From NCBI GenBank assembly GCA_903898475.1, contig CAIUFU010000046.1, forward strand, positions 1-19,387: DNA of 19,387 nucleotides. Direction: 5' to 3'. Of the stretch, positions 7,311 through 15,681 are shown piece by piece. A program made the position numbers and the translations under genes. The notes under the pieces are model-generated. The model saw nothing but the letters and a program-made list of their open reading frames with translations. It was not told where the DNA came from and did no database searches. Numbering within the stretch: position 1 is the first letter of the stretch; every line of letters begins with the position of its first letter. The DNA comes from an uncultured Alphaproteobacteria bacterium (lineage in GTDB: Bacteria; Pseudomonadota; Alphaproteobacteria; Rickettsiales; UBA1997).

Positions 7311-8603
7311 TTATTTAGTGCTAAGTGATGGAACAGTGATGTCAGAATTAACGATGACAGTAATTCTGGTGCCTTGTGGAACGCGGATCACCGGACTGAC
7401 ATTAATCGTATTGCCAATAACCTGACCCACCGTGTCGATGATGGTTTTACTAACATCGTAAATCGCTTGGTTGGTGGCGCTTCCCGTAGTTGTCGTGGTG
7501 CCTTGAGTTGGGTTGGTTGTAGTTGTAGTTGAAGCATTGTTGGTCAAAAGTTTTTGCGCTGCTGCCACACCACCAACTGCTAAAATACTGGTCAACATTG
7601 AGCTGGCAATGATCGAACCATACTTACTGTCAACCTCACCCGGAATTCCCGACCTGCCAAATTGATCTGAGGCGTTGAAGCTAATTGACAAATCAACCCC
7701 GTCTGGCCTGATTAAGCGCGACCAGCTAATTTCAACTCGGCCTTGGCCTTGCGTGACTTTGCTTGAGTAAGAACCAAATAATCGTGAACCACGCGGAATT
7801 AAAACTTCGTTTCCCGCCTCACCATAAACGTCTCGGCTAACCACGCCCCGCACCGATCCGGGAATTTCAGTGTTAATCGCTGTTTCCAAAACTGCTGTCA
7901 GCAATTTACCCTGAGCAATCGTGTGAGCTCTATCGCTAATGTAGGTTGCAGCAACTCCGGCTTTGGTTTTTTCCAAAGCCTCAATTGGATCTTGGTTGAG
8001 ATTTACGATGTTGTTGTCGTAGCCAACACTACGCGCCGGACCACCAGAACCATCGGCACCAGAGCCAAAAACAATGATTGGAGCGTAACGCGGATTAACT
8101 TCTTTTTTCTTCTCGACCGGCTCTTTGCTTTCTGAGGCAATTGGCTGTGCTGGCTGTTGATTTGGGTTGGCCACTGGATTGATTGGATCAAGAACCAATG
8201 GATTTTTCACTGGATCGCTCGGCAAGGGAAGTGGATCTTGAGGAATTGCGTCCGCCGGCAAATCCGGTAAAGTCGGAACTTCTGGAGCTGCTGGCTTAGC
8301 TAAAATTGCCGGATTTTCTTCATCTTTTGAGACTTCTTTAGTTTCAAGTTCAAATGGCGATTTACCTTCGTCACTTGGCGCTACTACTGAAGGCTTGGGA
8401 GTTGCAACTTCTTCTAATTTTTCTGACTTAGTATCACCTTTAAAAAACAAAAAATAGACCACAACAGTGATCAAAATCGAAGAAGCGGCAATCACCGCTA
8501 CTTTACTTTTTTTCGCTGCTGCAATCGCGGGGCCAGTTGATTCTACATCAACATCATCTTCTTCAATTTCCTGCTCTGGCTTTTTTGTAAATTTCGATTT
8601 CAT
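7311..8603 (-). CDS. virB10: Type IV secretion system protein VirB10 (TrbI family)
   Basis: 430 residues. A cytoplasmic N-terminus rich in acids and Lys (1-33) is followed by one membrane helix (about 34-54, VAVIAASSILITVVVYFLFF). A proline-rich periplasmic linker (about 60-170) comes next, then the C-terminal TrbI beta-barrel domain (about 200-425). Landmarks are GVVSRDVYGEAGNEVLIPRGSRLFGSY, RLIRPDGVDLS and the hydrophobic antenna helices after GEVDSKYG that thread the outer membrane, with a Thr-rich loop between them. VirB10 spans both membranes and links the inner-membrane ATPases to the outer-membrane core of the secretion channel. No virB8, virB9, virB11 or virD4 flanks it, so it is separated from its usual partners. 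It leads a minus-strand block with tight spacing to the DUF299 gene. Confidence 0.93.
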   Translation of the reverse strand: MKSKFTKKPEQEIEEDDVDVESTGPAIAAAKKSKVAVIAASSILITVVVYFLFFKGDTKSEKLEEVATPKPSVVAPSDEGKSPFELETKEVSKDEENPAILAKPAAPEVPTLPDLPADAIPQDPLPLPSDPVKNPLVLDPINPVANPNQQPAQPIASESKEPVEKKKEVNPRYAPIIVFGSGADGSGGPARSVGYDNNIVNLNQDPIEALEKTKAGVAATYISDRAHTIAQGKLLTAVLETAINTEIPGSVRGVVSRDVYGEAGNEVLIPRGSRLFGSYSSKVTQGQGRVEISWSRLIRPDGVDLSISFNASDQFGRSGIPGEVDSKYGSIIASSMLTSILAVGGVAAAQKLLTNNASTTTTTNPTQGTTTTTGSATNQAIYDVSKTIIDTVGQVIGNTINVSPVIRVPQGTRITVIVNSDITVPSLSTK

Positions 8604-8673
8604 GAAAATGTGTTTGAGCTTGGTAAATTGTGACGCGGATTTTGTCTTTTTTTAGAAGACTAAATCTTAATTC

Positions 8674-10857
8674 TTAAATCAATTTTATCTTGGCAAAAAA
8701 CTTTCTTATTTCTTCGAAAACTTCTTCTTTTTCCTTACCGTTGATAATCACGTGATTAGAAAAATCTAACTCGGATAAAAACTTTTCACTCGAGTGAATT
8801 TTTTCGTAAATAATTTTGCCACTGATCGGGTTCACCACCGGATCTTTTGTTCCTTGAATAATCAAAGCATTAGTCACCACCAAAGGCAGATTTTTTTCGC
8901 AAATCGTCATTAGTTTTTCTAACTGCTCCACGCCTCTCAAATAGTTGCGGCTGTAATTGATTTGTGGATTTTCAGGCACGTCATCAACAAATTCAAAACG
9001 ACCTTTTTCGATGTGCAATTTTTCCAACATCTCGTTCCAAACGTTAATTCCGGGAACCATTTTGGTTTTAATGTCGAGCAATTTTAGAGCGGCGTTAATT
9101 GAGACAATTCCGACTAATTTTTTTGCTGAGTGATTTTTTTTCGCACAAGAAAGCAAACCCAAAAGCCCGCCGGTTGAAAAACCAACAATGACAATTTTTG
9201 AGCAAATATTTTGCAAAGCCGCGTATCCACGCTGCATGCCGCAATACCAATCTTCCCAAGTAACATCTTTCAAATTGATCGGCGCGGTGCCGTGTCCCTT
9301 CATTCTTGTGCCGTAAACCTTGAAACCGAAGCCATTTAGAAATTGCGACAAAGCCTCAACTTCTTTGGGCGCTGATTTGTAACCATGCGAAACCAAAACA
9401 CCAACGCCGCGCACTTGCGAAGAAACTTTAGCGCGTGAATCAAGAAAAAACGGCGAGCCAACTGATTTATCTTTGGAGAATTTTTCGTCGAAATAAATTT
9501 CGTAATCCGAATTAAAAATTTCCAAATCGCGTTTGTGAATTTCGTGAAAAACTTTTTTACGTAAATCTTCGTCCTTAATTTTAACACTTCTGCGAACAAT
9601 CGCGCTTGCGGTATCAAGCAAAGCAAATTCATTGGCAACCACGTGCAGAGAGTTCTCCAGTCTGATCTCGTGAAAGTCATACTGCTTAGCTAAAAGATCT
9701 TTTTTAATTCTGATTCTGCTGCCAGAAATTTCTTCGATGACGCCTTGTTTTTTGGCTAATTCGTAAACTCCGTCAAAATCGCGATGCGGTTCATCGAGAA
9801 ACATTTTCATCAAATTTTCTTCGAAGACGCTGTGATTGATGCGGTATTTACCGCAGCTGTGGATCATCACGCCAGAAAGATAAATAACTCTTTTGAGGTG
9901 ATTAATTTCAATTTCTTCTTCCTCAAAATATCCTAACGCCGCCGCGAAAATGTGATCCAAATTCACTTGAATATCCGAGTAAATTTTAGCCATGAATTCG
10001 TTAGTGAGGCGCGTTTTGAAGTAGCGCAACAGTAGATTGGCTTTGGTTTCTTCTTTTATGATTGGTAGCTGACCAATCAAACCCTGCGCTGATTTTATGT
10101 AGTCTCCCAAATTTATCGGATCGCCGAAATTGATGTTGATGTCAGCGCCCAAAAGCAAATTGCCTTCAATTTCCAACTCTTCCGCAACTTGCTTAGGAAT
10201 TCTTTTTACCAGCCTTGCTGCTAATTGTTGGATTTTATTTTTACCCGGTCGAAGCGGGTAGTAAGTGATGTTGAGCGGCACAATTTGAGTGCTGAGATCT
10301 TTAAAATTATCCTGGTAAGTAATGCCAAAATTAGTTTCGAAGTCTTTAAGAATTTCCAAATCACCAGCCTCAAAAGCCTCGATGATGTCGGCGCGGTAAA
10401 TTTGTGATTTTAGAGCCAAAACTGCTGACCCTGTGCGCACAGGCCCAACGCGACCTGGTGTGTAATTGATAAAGCCAGAATCTTCTTTGATTTCTTTGCT
10501 TTTAAGCATGCTGCCTTCTGGATAAATCATCCAATCGTAATCGCCCGTAACGAGATCTTTGATGATGACATTGTCGCGATTTTTATGTTTGGTTGAGATG
10601 GTTCCAACCGATTCTAAAAAGCGACCAAGTGCTCCGTGGTAAAGCCCCGAATCAGCTAAACATCTGATTTGGCGACCGGTGTATTTGTAAATTAAATAAG
10701 GAACAAAAAAAGTTTCAGCGCGCGTAAAATGGTTGGCAACAAACATTACCGGCTTTTTCGGCAGTTTTTCCAAGCCGCTTACCGTAAAGTTCGAACCTAA
10801 AAGCTTTTCTAAAATTCGCATAGCTATGGCAGCGTAACGGAAGGTCTTGGAGGACAT
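8674..10857 (-). CDS. Fusion protein: PlsC-like acyltransferase plus alpha/beta hydrolase
   Basis: 727 residues with two enzymatic halves. Residues about 25-250 resemble 1-acylglycerol-3-phosphate acyltransferases: the catalytic box is NHFTRAE (His43, with Glu48 in place of the usual Asp of HX4D) and the substrate motif is IYPEGSM (111-117). Residues about 250-470 are a helical linker of no recognised family. Residues about 480-727 are a monoglyceride-lipase-like alpha/beta hydrolase: the oxyanion region VSHGYKS, GHGTAP (521-526), nucleophile elbow GFSTGG with Ser561, Asp672 in QGTKDPV and His702 in SNHVI. Both active sites look intact apart from the Asp-to-Glu change. It may remodel phospholipids or glycerides at the membrane, with one half attaching and the other removing acyl chains. 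The gene stands alone between virB10 and the palindromic repeat pair. ATG at 10857 is the first start that includes the acyltransferase N-terminus. Confidence 0.9.
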   Translation of the reverse strand: MSSKTFRYAAIAMRILEKLLGSNFTVSGLEKLPKKPVMFVANHFTRAETFFVPYLIYKYTGRQIRCLADSGLYHGALGRFLESVGTISTKHKNRDNVIIKDLVTGDYDWMIYPEGSMLKSKEIKEDSGFINYTPGRVGPVRTGSAVLALKSQIYRADIIEAFEAGDLEILKDFETNFGITYQDNFKDLSTQIVPLNITYYPLRPGKNKIQQLAARLVKRIPKQVAEELEIEGNLLLGADININFGDPINLGDYIKSAQGLIGQLPIIKEETKANLLLRYFKTRLTNEFMAKIYSDIQVNLDHIFAAALGYFEEEEIEINHLKRVIYLSGVMIHSCGKYRINHSVFEENLMKMFLDEPHRDFDGVYELAKKQGVIEEISGSRIRIKKDLLAKQYDFHEIRLENSLHVVANEFALLDTASAIVRRSVKIKDEDLRKKVFHEIHKRDLEIFNSDYEIYFDEKFSKDKSVGSPFFLDSRAKVSSQVRGVGVLVSHGYKSAPKEVEALSQFLNGFGFKVYGTRMKGHGTAPINLKDVTWEDWYCGMQRGYAALQNICSKIVIVGFSTGGLLGLLSCAKKNHSAKKLVGIVSINAALKLLDIKTKMVPGINVWNEMLEKLHIEKGRFEFVDDVPENPQINYSRNYLRGVEQLEKLMTICEKNLPLVVTNALIIQGTKDPVVNPISGKIIYEKIHSSEKFLSELDFSNHVIINGKEKEEVFEEIRKFFAKIKLI

Positions 10858-10911
10858 TGGATGGAGTTAGAATTTAAAAATTTTTTTGGTCTGATTTGGA
10901 ACTGAGTTTGT

Positions 10912-11014
10912 GAATAACCACCCCCAACCCCTCCTTGAAAAGGAGGGGCTTTAGTCTGAGCTCGGTTTTGAGTAACTCCCCTCCTTTTCAAGGAGGGGTT
11001 GGGGGTGGTTATTC
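10912..11014. repeat. Perfect 37-bp inverted repeat pair (palindromic repeat family, pair 1)
   Basis: Two copies of a 37-bp unit (10912-10948 and 10978-11014) are exact reverse complements with a 29-bp spacer. Each unit begins GAATAACCACCCCCAA and contains its own small palindrome CCCTCCTTGAAAAGGAGGG. In this pair the GAATAACC ends face outward. It begins 20 bp after the purL stop and precedes the acyltransferase/hydrolase gene. On RNA it would fold into a very stable 37-bp stem and may end or stabilise the purL transcript. No target-site duplication is visible at the flanks. Confidence 0.95.
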
Positions 11015-11033
11015 AAGCACTCGATTCACCTTT

Positions 11034-12044
11034 TTAAGAAAACTTCTTCTCAAAAACCGCTTCATTAAGTTGTCTCAACTCTCTGATTTCAACTTCGGCA
11101 GTTGCAATGCGGATTTTATCTTTTGCGGTCACGGCAATTTTCAAAACAGAAACTCCCTTCTTCTCAGCTTTTTTCTTGAATTCAGAAACCATCGCAGAGT
11201 CAAGCGCTACTAAGTAGCGCGACTGATCTTCACCAAATAAAATTTCATTAGCATCGCCCGCAATTGCCGCGGCATCAACATCGCAGCCGATTTTGTCAGA
11301 AGACATTTCAAACAAAGCAACCAACAAACCGCCATCCGAAACATCGTGGCAAGCGTTGATGCTAGAAGATTCAATCAACTCTCTAACAAATTCAGAATGT
11401 TTTTTCTCTTCAAGCAAATCAACTTTTGGCGGATTTTTTTTGCCGTCAATTTTCAAAATTTCGCGCTCAAAAAGTGAGCAATTAACGTGACCTAAACTTT
11501 TGCCAATTACAAAAACTTCATCGCCAACCATTTTGAATTTTGCGTCACATCTTTTTTGAAAATCTTTCAACAAACCAACGCCGCCAATTGCCGGAGTTGG
11601 CTGAATCGCCTTGCCGTCAGTTTCGTTGTAAAGCGAAACGTTACCTGAAACCACGGGGTAATCTAAAACTTTTGAAGCCTCGGTAATTCCTTGAATGGCG
11701 CGCACAATTTGGCCCATGATTTCGGGTTTTTGCGGATTGCCAAAGTTCAAACAATTGGTGATGGCCAGTGGCTTGCCGCCAACTGCCGAGATGTTTCTGT
11801 AAGTTTCTGCAACTGCTTGTTTAGCGCCTTCAAAGGCGTCAGCCTCAACGTAGCGCGGCGTGCAATCAGTTGAAATTGCTAGCGCTTTCTGGGTGCCATG
11901 AACGCGCACAATTGCGGCGTCACCACGAGTGTAAAGCGTGTCATTCATCACTTGTGAATCGTACTGCTCAAAGATCCATTTTTTGGAAGCAAGATCAGGA
12001 ACTTGCAGGAGAGTTTTTAAGTTTTCTAAAATTTGATTAGGCAT
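11034..12044 (-). CDS. purL: Phosphoribosylformylglycinamidine synthase (PurL), C-terminal half only
   Basis: 336 residues matching the second half of small-type PurL, which is about 740 residues in Bacillus. Full PurL converts FGAR, glutamine-derived ammonia and ATP to FGAM in purine synthesis. The match starts at ILENLKTLLQVPDLASKKWIFEQYD, the linker leading into the second AIR-synthase-like unit, and runs through LAITNCLNFGNPQKPEI, GNVSLYNET and ANEILFGEDQSRY to the natural C-terminus. About 400 N-terminal residues, which carry the first ATP-grasping unit, are missing and no such sequence lies upstream, where an SGNH gene ends 16 bp before the ATG. The cut falls neatly at a domain boundary with an in-frame ATG and no internal stops. 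It may be a split gene whose partner lies elsewhere, or a truncated remnant. Alone it is not expected to be an active synthase. Confidence 0.92.
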   Translation of the reverse strand: MPNQILENLKTLLQVPDLASKKWIFEQYDSQVMNDTLYTRGDAAIVRVHGTQKALAISTDCTPRYVEADAFEGAKQAVAETYRNISAVGGKPLAITNCLNFGNPQKPEIMGQIVRAIQGITEASKVLDYPVVSGNVSLYNETDGKAIQPTPAIGGVGLLKDFQKRCDAKFKMVGDEVFVIGKSLGHVNCSLFEREILKIDGKKNPPKVDLLEEKKHSEFVRELIESSSINACHDVSDGGLLVALFEMSSDKIGCDVDAAAIAGDANEILFGEDQSRYLVALDSAMVSEFKKKAEKKGVSVLKIAVTAKDKIRIATAEVEIRELRQLNEAVFEKKFS

Positions 12045-12060
12045 TTTTAACTAAGGTAAA

Positions 12061-13155
12061 TTATTGCTTGCATTGGCTCAAAACCACTTCGATCCGACCT
12101 TCCCAGAACTCTTGAATCACAACGTTTGGGCGGTAATTTTTTAAGATTTCCCAGTTTAGATCACAAGGAAATTCATTGATGTAAGCGCTTTGCGAAAAAT
12201 GCTCGGAAACTAGTTCGGTCAAATTACCGAAAAAAGAATCTTTGTAAGCAAAAAGCACCGGCAAATTTTTGTCATTATTTTCAAAAAACATCGGCTTGTG
12301 AAACTGCTCTTTAGCAGCTTTTGGCGCTTCGTAAATGCGCGATTTTCTTTCAAATTGCGGCACTAATTCAACATTTAATTCTGTTGCATCCGAATTCATA
12401 ATTTGCGCAATGTCGCCGCTAACGTAACCGTCCGCCAAAATCTTGAAATCACTGCGCAAATGTGGCTTAAATTTCAAAAGCTTGGCAATTTCAACGTAAG
12501 CGTAATGCGCGCCCGGCTTGCTCCAGTGGGTGTCGATTCTTTGGTAAACTTCTTCTTGTTTTTTTGCCTCAAGCAAAATCGGACGCAAATCAAGCACCGG
12601 AAAATCTGGATATTTTTGCTTCAGCGCTGACAAAAACTTGTCCATGCGATGCGGGCCTTTTGGCGTGATGTAATCTGGCAAGAACTCGGGATAAATCGTG
12701 CTTTTATCCGCCGCAATCACCAGCAAATACTCGATGTTTTTAGCGCGCATTTTTTGCCAATTCTCGGCAAAAGATTTGACGCCACGCTCAATTAATTCGT
12801 CGCTAATTTGCGCCCTGCCCGTGGCATCAAGCAGCGAATTGTGGTTGTCAAAATAAAGCCAGCCGTCTTTGCCAACCACCGCGCGCGAATCGGGAGACTC
12901 ATTAAAAACCTTGTCCATGACGCGGCTGTTAATCGTGATTAAACTTTTGCGAAAACCGTAATTGTCGTTGAAGAATTTTTCAAAATTCTGTGGAAATTCT
13001 TTCACTTCCAAAAAAGTTTTTGGTGCATTTGGCAAAGCCACCGGCAGGCGCTTTTCAAACAAATCTTTCACCGGAGAAAAGTGAAAAATATTGTCGAGCA
13101 CCGGCAAAGTCACAAGCAAGGCAAAGGCAAAAATCAGGATTTTATTTTTTCTCAT
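12061..13155 (-). CDS. SGNH-fold AlgX/AlgJ-like O-acetyltransferase (copy 1)
   Basis: 364 residues. An N-terminal membrane anchor or signal (about 4-24, NKILIFAFALLVTLPVLDNIF) leads to a periplasmic domain of the alginate O-acetyltransferase AlgJ/AlgX type. The catalytic triad is placed as Asp208 and His210 in RIDTHW and Ser307 in AYKDSFFG. Supporting blocks are NDNYGFRKSL, VVGKDGWLYF and YITPKGPHR. These enzymes take acetyl groups delivered by an MBOAT protein and transfer them to a surface polysaccharide. It overlaps the end of its close paralogue upstream by 14 bp; both have the triad at identical residue numbers, which shows a recent tandem duplication. The divergent C-terminal thirds suggest different substrates or partners. 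It ends 16 bp before the purL half gene. Confidence 0.87.
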   Translation of the reverse strand: MRKNKILIFAFALLVTLPVLDNIFHFSPVKDLFEKRLPVALPNAPKTFLEVKEFPQNFEKFFNDNYGFRKSLITINSRVMDKVFNESPDSRAVVGKDGWLYFDNHNSLLDATGRAQISDELIERGVKSFAENWQKMRAKNIEYLLVIAADKSTIYPEFLPDYITPKGPHRMDKFLSALKQKYPDFPVLDLRPILLEAKKQEEVYQRIDTHWSKPGAHYAYVEIAKLLKFKPHLRSDFKILADGYVSGDIAQIMNSDATELNVELVPQFERKSRIYEAPKAAKEQFHKPMFFENNDKNLPVLFAYKDSFFGNLTELVSEHFSQSAYINEFPCDLNWEILKNYRPNVVIQEFWEGRIEVVLSQCKQ

Positions 13156-14248
13156 CTGTCTCGCATTTAGTTAAAATATTTTCAATGTTGCGCTCGATAA
13201 ATTCTTGGATCACAACGTTTGGACGACGGCTTGCAACAATCTCATCATTAACGCCGCAGGCCAGACCTTTGATGTAAAAACTTTGCGAAAAGTGCTCATT
13301 TACCAAAGGCTGCAAATTGTTAAAAAAAGAATCTCGCTCAACAAAAAGCACCGGCAGATTTTTGTCTTCAGCAGCAAAACTTTCAAACTCTTTAAATTTC
13401 TTTCGCTCCACTTCCAGAACCCCAACTGGCACCGCAGTTTTTTTGAAATTGGCCACTAAATCGTAATTCAAATTTTTAGCATCAATGCCGCCAATCATCG
13501 AAATATCACCCAAAAACATTTCGTCTTCTTTGTTGGTAAATTCGCTGCGTGGATGCGACGCAATTTTTAGCATTTTCATAATTTCGAGATAGCCGTAATG
13601 GGCACCGCGCATGTTCCAATGGGTGTCAGTTTTGTGGTAGATTATTTCATTTTTTTTCGCTTCAAGCAAAGTTGGTCGCAAATCTAACACCGGAAAATCA
13701 GGGTATTTCTTTTTAAGCGCCGCCAAAAATTTATCCAAACGATGCGGACCTTTGGGCGTGATGTATTCAGGCAAAAAATCTGAGTAAATTGTCTCTTTGT
13801 CAGATGCGATCACCAGCAAATATTCAATTTTTTTGGCGCGCATTTTTTGCCAATTTTCACCAAAAACTCTCACCCCACTTGCAACTAATTCGTCACTAAT
13901 TTCTGCCTTACCAACCGCATCAAGCAGCGATTTGTGATTTTCGAAAAAGAGCCAGCCATCTTTGCCAATCAAGGTGCGAACATTAACTGACTCGCCAAAA
14001 ACCTCATCCATTAACCGGCTGTTACTTTTGATTAAAGTTTTTCTGAAGCCGTAATTGTCGTTAAAAAAGTTTTCAAATTTTTGGCAGAATTTTTCTGCTT
14101 CCAAAAAAGTTTTCGGCAAAGGTGGCAAAGTCACGGGCGAGCGTTTTTCAAACAAAACTTTTACCGGAGAAATATGAAAAATATTGTCGAGCACGGGCAG
14201 CAGCACAATCAAAACAAATGAGGCAATGAGAATTTTATTTTGCCGCAT
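13142..14248 (-). CDS. SGNH-fold AlgX/AlgJ-like O-acetyltransferase (copy 2)
   Basis: 368 residues, with an N-terminal anchor (NKILIASFVLIVLLPVLDNIF) and a periplasmic SGNH-type domain. Asp208 and His210 lie in KTDTHW and Ser307 in VERDSFFN. Most blocks are shared with the downstream paralogue, including NDNYGFRKTL, ENWQKMRAKKIEYLLVIA, YITPKGPHR, KYPDFPVLDLRP and PNVVIQEF. It starts 3 bp after the MBOAT stop, so the two are surely co-translated. The expected role is the transferase arm of a polysaccharide or cell-wall O-acetylation system. The acceptor polymer cannot be named because no polymer synthesis genes are present in the window. Confidence 0.87.
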   Translation of the reverse strand: MRQNKILIASFVLIVLLPVLDNIFHISPVKVLFEKRSPVTLPPLPKTFLEAEKFCQKFENFFNDNYGFRKTLIKSNSRLMDEVFGESVNVRTLIGKDGWLFFENHKSLLDAVGKAEISDELVASGVRVFGENWQKMRAKKIEYLLVIASDKETIYSDFLPEYITPKGPHRLDKFLAALKKKYPDFPVLDLRPTLLEAKKNEIIYHKTDTHWNMRGAHYGYLEIMKMLKIASHPRSEFTNKEDEMFLGDISMIGGIDAKNLNYDLVANFKKTAVPVGVLEVERKKFKEFESFAAEDKNLPVLFVERDSFFNNLQPLVNEHFSQSFYIKGLACGVNDEIVASRRPNVVIQEFIERNIENILTKCETDEKK

Positions 14249-14251
14249 GCC

Positions 14252-15673
14252 TTAGAACTGAAAGTAAATGAATGGATTGTGAGTTGCGGCTGACAATCTG
14301 ACAATTGCGAGAATAAAAACCAAAATCAGAAAGACATCAAAGCCAGCAGCAAAAACTTTATTTTTTTGCCATCTTGCCACCAAATTTTTCAGCATTGGCG
14401 AAAGGCCCAAGAAAGCTAAAATGGCTGCCATCCAGACAAAGTGCGATTGAGCTGTTTGCGCCACTGCATTAAAGCCCCAGCCAAATTTATTTCCGGTAAA
14501 CATCATTTTTAGAAAAGCGATTGAGTGAGTTAAATTGGGGCTGCGGAAAAATACCCAACCAATCATGATGACGAAAATGGTGTAGAAATGTTGGGCGAAA
14601 CTCGGCAGAAAATTTAAAAAAGCTTTGCCGATTCTGACCCGCTCAAAGACCAAGAAAAACCCGTGAAACATGCCCCAAATCACAAAATTCCAACTAGCGC
14701 CGTGCCACAATCCGCAAAGAAAAAACACTAAAACTAAATTGAAATATTGGCGAGGTAGCGAAACGCGATTGCCGCCCAGAGGAATGTAAACATAGTCGCG
14801 AAACCAAGCTGAGAGCGACATGTGCCATCTTCTCCAAAATTCTTTAATCGAGCGCGAAATGTAGGGGTAGTTGAAATTTTCGGGAAATTTAAAACCAAAA
14901 ATTCGTGCCAAACCAACCGCCATGTCTGAATAGCCCGAGAAGTCGAAGTAGATTTGCAAGCTGTAGGCAGCAAGTCCGGCCCAAGCAATTGCTGGGTTTA
15001 AGTCAAGAACTGGCGAAGTAAAAACCGCGTCAGCAAATTCTCCCAGAGGGTTTGCGATGATGATTTTTTTGCCCAAGCCGATGATGAAACGACGAATTCC
15101 TTGCGCTGCAGCGTAGAAACTGTGACGTCTTTCGCCTAAATATTTTTCAATGGCGTTGTAACGCACGATTGGGCCGGCGATTAATTGCGGGAAGAAAGAA
15201 ATGTAGAGCGCCAAATCGAAAATGTTTTTTTGCGCCCGACATTTGCCGCGGTAAATGTCGATTAAGTAGGAGATGGCGTGGAAGGTGAAAAAAGAAATTC
15301 CAATCGGCAGGTGGATTTTGTCGTTGGCAATTTGTGTTGAGAAAAACTGGTTGAGATTCTCAAACAAGAAATTGGCGTATTTGAAGTAACCAAGCAGCAC
15401 TAGGTTCACCACCACTGCTGCAAAAATAATAAAATCTTTTGAGCGCTTGGTTTGTTTTTTGCCAATGGCAATTCCAAAAAAATAATTCGCCGTAATTGAA
15501 AGCAGCAAAAGCCACAAGTAATGCAGCTCTCCCCAAGAATAAAAAACTAAACTCAGCACCAAAAGCACGCTGTTGCGAATATTTTTCGTCGCCAGATTTT
15601 TCGGCAAAATAAAATAAAGCAGCAGGGTTAGCGGCAAAAAGGCGAAGAGGAAGAGGTTTGAGCTGAAGACCAT
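14252..15673 (-). CDS. MBOAT-family O-acyltransferase (AlgI/DltB type)
   Basis: 473 residues with about ten or more hydrophobic segments. The MBOAT signature is clear: SIKEFWRRWHMSLSAWFRDY (275-294), YIPLGGNR (296-303) and FLCGLWHGASWNFVIWG (318-334), with His324 as the conserved catalytic histidine and His284 in WRRWH. PQLIAGPIVRY and the QIYFDFSGYSDMAVGLARI block are also typical of AlgI and DltB. These proteins form a funnel in the inner membrane and pass acetyl or other acyl groups from the cytoplasm to periplasmic SGNH partners, two of which follow at once downstream. Length and order fit AlgI-AlgJ-type modules. The first ATG is the only start that keeps the leading N-terminal membrane segment (FSSNLFLFAFLPLTLLLYF). 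Confidence 0.95.
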   Translation of the reverse strand: MVFSSNLFLFAFLPLTLLLYFILPKNLATKNIRNSVLLVLSLVFYSWGELHYLWLLLLSITANYFFGIAIGKKQTKRSKDFIIFAAVVVNLVLLGYFKYANFLFENLNQFFSTQIANDKIHLPIGISFFTFHAISYLIDIYRGKCRAQKNIFDLALYISFFPQLIAGPIVRYNAIEKYLGERRHSFYAAAQGIRRFIIGLGKKIIIANPLGEFADAVFTSPVLDLNPAIAWAGLAAYSLQIYFDFSGYSDMAVGLARIFGFKFPENFNYPYISRSIKEFWRRWHMSLSAWFRDYVYIPLGGNRVSLPRQYFNLVLVFFLCGLWHGASWNFVIWGMFHGFFLVFERVRIGKAFLNFLPSFAQHFYTIFVIMIGWVFFRSPNLTHSIAFLKMMFTGNKFGWGFNAVAQTAQSHFVWMAAILAFLGLSPMLKNLVARWQKNKVFAAGFDVFLILVFILAIVRLSAATHNPFIYFQF

Positions 15674-15681
15674 TTTTGTTT

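Noticed and set aside
10912..11014. CRISPR array or insertion-sequence ends
   Set aside because: There are only two arms in inverted orientation, no regularly spaced direct repeats, no transposase frame between or near them and no target duplication.
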